This document shows, in pieces, positions 50,497 through 52,869 of a stretch of 52,869 bases of DNA. Position numbers and translations under genes: made by a program. The stretch's first letter is position 1. Every line of letters begins with the position of its first letter. The notes below the pieces were generated by a model that worked only from the letters and a program-made list of their open reading frames with translations, did not search any database and was not told the DNA's origin. The DNA is from Ruminococcaceae bacterium UBA5406 (GTDB taxonomy: Bacteria > Bacillota > Clostridia > Oscillospirales > Acutalibacteraceae), in NCBI GenBank assembly GCA_002407675.1, contig DHNW01000007.1:5788-58656 (forward strand), given 5' to 3'.

Positions 50497-50524
50497 GACG
50501 GACGTTCATAGACGGACGTTCATA
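50497..50524 (-). repeat. Tandem 14-base duplication in the infC leader
   Basis: GACGGACGTTCATA occurs twice without a gap (50497-50510 and 50511-50524), between the attenuator and the ribosome binding site. Confidence 0.85.
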
Positions 50525-50537
50525 ATTTATAAAGAAA

Positions 50538-50563
50538 GCGCGGAGACAGCCGCTGCCCCGCGC
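50538..50563 (-). terminator. Attenuator terminator of the infC leader
   Basis: Stem GCGCGG/CCGCGC with an inner CAG/CTG stem; the minus strand continues TTTCTTTATAAA. Position before the first gene marks it as conditional. Confidence 0.7.
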
Positions 50564-50678
50564 CAATACACAAAAGCCCCCCGTTCAGAGGGATTTTATC
50601 GTATCGACCCGTGCCGGACGGAACCCCACAGGTGGGAACAGCGGTAAGCACCGTATTCCTCTTTCTTTTATGGATATT

Positions 50679-50707
50679 ATTATAAAGCGGAAACGCCGCG
50701 GTGTCAA
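50679..50707 (-). promoter_or_regulatory. Consensus promoter of the infC operon
   Basis: Minus strand TTGACA (50702-50707), 17 bases, TATAAT (50679-50684): a perfect match to the sigma-A consensus in both boxes and spacing. Confidence 0.88.
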
Positions 50708-50738
50708 TCCCTTTCTTTTGCGCAGGCACGGAAAAATT

Positions 50739-50767
50739 TTGACTTTGCCGGAAAAACATTCTATAAT
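50739..50767 (+). promoter_or_regulatory. Promoter of prfB
   Basis: Plus strand TTGACT (50739-50744), 17 bases, TATAAT (50762-50767), some 55 bases before the prfB start. It is back to back with the infC promoter, with 31 bases between the two -35 boxes. Confidence 0.85.
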
Positions 50768-50826
50768 TTATTATCAGTTTATGCTGGGTGGATGCCACGA
50801 AATGAATGAATCCGAAGGATGATACG

Positions 50827-51948
50827 ATGCTGCAATTTGAGGAATTAAAACTGTCGCTCCAGGGGCTGGAGCCCGAACTGAACGATCTGGCCGATGCACT
50901 CGGGATCGAAACGATGAAAAAGGAAATTCTGGAGCTGGACCAGAAGGCAACCGCACCCGATTTTTGGGACGACATGGAACGGTCGCAGAAAATATTGCAG
51001 CGTTCCAGCCTGCTGAAAAATAAAATTGAAAAATACAAAAAGCTGAAAAATTCCTACGGTGATTTAATGGCCCTGATTGACCTAGCCGACGAAGAAGGGG
51101 ATCTCTCCCTTCTGCCGCAGGCGCAGAACGAGTTCGGCAGTTTTCAGAAAGAGCTGGAATCACAGCGCCTTGCCACCCTGCTGACGGGTGAATACGACAG
51201 CAAAAACGCCATCCTGACGTTTCACGCAGGGGCCGGCGGAACCGAAGCGCAGGACTGGACGGAAATGCTCTACCGGATGTACTGCCGCTGGGGTGAGCGG
51301 CACGGTTTTTCCGTTAAAACACTGGATCTTCTGGAAGGCGAAGAAGCGGGCCTGAAAAGCGCCAGCGTGCTGGTGGAAGGAGAAAACGCTTATGGGTTCC
51401 TCAAAAGCGAAGTCGGCGTCCACCGGCTGGTCCGCATCTCTCCGTTTGATGCCTCCGGGCGCAGGCACACCTCGTTTGCGTCGCTGGAAGTCATGCCGGA
51501 AATTGACGACACCATTGAGGTGAAAGTCAACCCCGACGATATTAAAATTGACTATTTCCGGGCAAGCGGCGCCGGCGGGCAGAAAGTCAACAAAACTTCT
51601 TCCGCCGTCCGCCTAACGCACATCCCCACGGGGATCGTCGTCTCCTGCCAAGTAGAGCGCAGCCAGTACCAAAACCGTGACGTGGCCATGCGCATGCTGA
51701 AATCCAAACTGATGGAAATCAAGGAGCGCGAACATCTGGAACGGATTGAAGATATTAAGGGCGTGCAGAAAGAGATCGCATGGGGCTCCCAGATCCGCTC
51801 CTATGTTTTTATGCCCTATACTCTGGTAAAGGATCACCGCACCAGCTACGAAACGGCAAATATTGACGCGGTGATGGACGGCGACCTAGATGGGTTTATC
51901 AACGCATATCTGAAATGGCAGAACCGAGCCCCGGAAGAAAAAGGCTGA
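50827..51948 (+). CDS. prfB: Peptide chain release factor 2
   Basis: 373 residues from ATG 50827, with AAGGA seven bases upstream; an in-frame ATG at 50806 is less well placed. RF2 reads UGA and UAA and triggers release of the finished chain. The anticodon-like tripeptide is SPF in RISPFDASGRRHTSFAS, which separates it from RF1, and the catalytic GGQ is in GAGGQKVNKTSSAVRLTH. Many prfB genes need a programmed +1 shift near codon 25; this frame is open from its start, with no CTTTGA shift site there. Confidence 0.96.
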   Translation: MLQFEELKLSLQGLEPELNDLADALGIETMKKEILELDQKATAPDFWDDMERSQKILQRSSLLKNKIEKYKKLKNSYGDLMALIDLADEEGDLSLLPQAQNEFGSFQKELESQRLATLLTGEYDSKNAILTFHAGAGGTEAQDWTEMLYRMYCRWGERHGFSVKTLDLLEGEEAGLKSASVLVEGENAYGFLKSEVGVHRLVRISPFDASGRRHTSFASLEVMPEIDDTIEVKVNPDDIKIDYFRASGAGGQKVNKTSSAVRLTHIPTGIVVSCQVERSQYQNRDVAMRMLKSKLMEIKEREHLERIEDIKGVQKEIAWGSQIRSYVFMPYTLVKDHRTSYETANIDAVMDGDLDGFINAYLKWQNRAPEEKG

Positions 51949-51970
51949 CCTTTCCTTAATAATCCGTTTG

Positions 51971-52026
51971 AAAACACCCTGCGCCTGAAACGGTTTTCCG
52001 CTGAAAGCGCAGGGTGTTTTGTTTTT
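51971..52026 (+). terminator. Terminator between prfB and the peroxiredoxin gene
   Basis: AAAACACCCTGCGC (51971-51984) and GCGCAGGGTGTTTT (52007-52020) pair perfectly over 14 bases; GTTTTTAT follows on the plus strand and TTTTCAAA on the minus, so it can serve both convergent genes. Confidence 0.85.
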
Positions 52027-52039
52027 ATCGGGAAGGGAT

Positions 52040-52714
52040 TCAGTCCTTTTTTCCGGACGGAAGCTGATTGTAGCACCAAAACCAGTCCTTGCAGTTCAGG
52101 TGAAGCTTTTCCGGATCGCTGCTGCGCTCCAGAAGCCCCTGATAGGTAGCGGGAGGCGGAACCATGGTCGGCTGGCCGGGCTGCCAGTTGGCGGGCGTTA
52201 CCACTTTATCCTGATCCGTCTTTTGCAGGGCATCCACGAGCCGGAGAATCTCCGGAATACTGCGTCCGTTGGTGAGAGGATAAATCAGGATTGCGCGGAT
52301 AATTTGATCCGGATCGATAATAAAAACATTGCGGACGGTTTCCTGCTTACTGACATCTGGTGCAATCATCCCGTACAGGCGCGCCACGTCGCCCACCCGG
52401 TCGGCCACCACGGGGAACGGAATTGTAACGCCTGTCGTCTGATAAATTGCATAGACCCACGCAAGATGCGACGGGTTGCTGTCAATACTCAGCCCGAGGA
52501 GCTGGACGTTCCGGTCGCGGAACTGCTGGTCAGCCTGAGCAAAAGCGATAAATTCGGTTGTGCAGACCGGCGTGAAATCACCAGGGTGGGAAAAAAACAC
52601 GACCCATTTTCCTTTAAAATCGGAAAACCGAATTGGCCCAAATGTTGTGTTTGCATTAAAATCGGGAGCTTTCATTCCGATACTTAAATGGCGGTTTTCA
52701 ATGGTATTTTCCAA
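52040..52714 (-). CDS. Peroxiredoxin (Prx6/AhpC-type)
   Basis: 224 residues from a TTG at 52714 with GGAGGG about seven bases before it. The peroxidatic Cys is in GDFTPVCTTEF (Cys51), inside the usual PxxxTxxC context, and the sequence follows the Prx6 branch (long C-terminal domain with PANWQPGQPTMVPPPAT). The C-terminal C-KDWFWC-Y holds two more Cys that may resolve the disulphide. It removes hydrogen peroxide or organic peroxides, with an unknown electron donor. It stands alone, divergent from the contig edge. Confidence 0.93.
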   Translation of the reverse strand: MENTIENRHLSIGMKAPDFNANTTFGPIRFSDFKGKWVVFFSHPGDFTPVCTTEFIAFAQADQQFRDRNVQLLGLSIDSNPSHLAWVYAIYQTTGVTIPFPVVADRVGDVARLYGMIAPDVSKQETVRNVFIIDPDQIIRAILIYPLTNGRSIPEILRLVDALQKTDQDKVVTPANWQPGQPTMVPPPATYQGLLERSSDPEKLHLNCKDWFWCYNQLPSGKKD

Positions 52715-52829
52715 ATTAGAACCCTCCTTTGCTTGTTTATACTATGACATAGCTTATGGGAATGTTCTGTTTGGAATGGTTTAAAAGCCCTGGCCGATAA
52801 CACGGAAGAAGTGTACCGTATCACAACAG

Positions 52830-52869
52830 CCCCCCCCCCCCCCCCCCAAAACGGGGGGGGGGGGGGGGG
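52830..52869. repeat. Homopolymer C18-AAAAC-G17 hairpin at the contig edge
   Basis: Eighteen C (52830-52847), AAAAC, then 17 G running to the last base. This looks like a sequencing or assembly artefact (poly-G calls and their mirror) at a contig end, not biology. Confidence 0.75.

Larger units (their letters stand above)
50473..50671 (-). promoter_or_regulatory. infC leader, L20-type attenuator candidate
   Basis: About 200 bases of leader lie between the infC promoter and the ATT start. It contains a strong hairpin with arms GCGCGG/CCGCGC (50538-50563 on the plus map) and an inner CAG-CGG-CTG stem, followed by TTTCTTT on the minus strand: an intrinsic terminator upstream of the genes. Further upstream are complementary GC-rich stretches (for instance CCCACCTGTGGGG). 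In Firmicutes bL20 binds such a leader and favours termination. Downstream of the terminator are two tandem 14-base copies (50497-50524). Confidence 0.65.

Noticed and set aside
50800..50830. Programmed +1 frameshift site of prfB.
   Set aside because: The frame runs open through the region where the shift would be, and no CTTTGA is seen there.
52830..52869. A G-quadruplex or i-motif control element.
   Set aside because: The runs are unbroken, mirror each other and stop at the contig edge, which fits an artefact better.

Overview
The window reads as one end of a chromosomal contig from a spore-forming, moderately high-GC member of the Firmicutes, most likely class Clostridia, Oscillospirales/Ruminococcaceae-like (inference). 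The reasons are strong purine-rich Shine-Dalgarno sites, DivIVA/SepF/YlmH cell-division genes, a CotJC spore-coat type catalase fragment, a DUF1700/DUF4097 plus PadR module, an infC-rpmI-rplT operon with a leader attenuator, and gene order typical of Clostridia. No rRNA, tRNA or CRISPR array was seen. The last 40 bases are a C-run/G-run hairpin that looks like an assembly artefact.

Layout. 1-1650 (+): the end of a surface-type protein and a secreted His-rich repeat protein, closed by a terminator. 1654-5422 (-): a membrane PASTA protein whose kinase domain has lost its catalytic residues, then YebC, then an aspartate carbamoyltransferase carrying a PyrI-like zinc domain at its C-terminus. 5541-8208: a small unknown ORF, a large serine recombinase, and directly behind it a cotJC gene that lacks its 5' end. 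This looks like the boundary of a skin-like element interrupting a sporulation gene. 8288-25176 (-): a long operon-like run, in transcription order miaB, a YlbF-type protein, mutS, GNAT, mutL, miaA, HlyD-like, yggS, sepF, ylmH, divIVA, ileS, lspA, rluD-type, comEA-like. It joins tRNA modification, mismatch repair, cell division and envelope genes.

25306-31501: an accessory island between two housekeeping blocks. It has two paralogous DUF1700/DUF4097 proteins with a PadR regulator, a glycosyltransferase-like protein without its DxD, a divergent radical-SAM homologue that has lost its iron-sulphur cysteines, a TetR-type regulator, and an isochorismatase-family hydrolase. 31614-50472 (-): another housekeeping run, in transcription order infC, rpmI, rplT, terminator, a TrmH/SpoU methyltransferase, dprA, topA, trmFO, plsX, rnc, Elp3-like radical SAM, smc, ftsY, rdgB, yhbY, nadD, yqeK, rsfS, leuS. 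50827-52714: prfB on the plus strand, divergent from infC with near-consensus promoters, and a peroxiredoxin.

The most notable signals are the recombinase/split cotJC junction, three enzyme folds with their catalytic residues lost (pseudokinase, dead radical SAM, DxD-less glycosyltransferase), the PyrB-zinc domain fusion, and a terminator hairpin buried in the coding end of the TetR gene.
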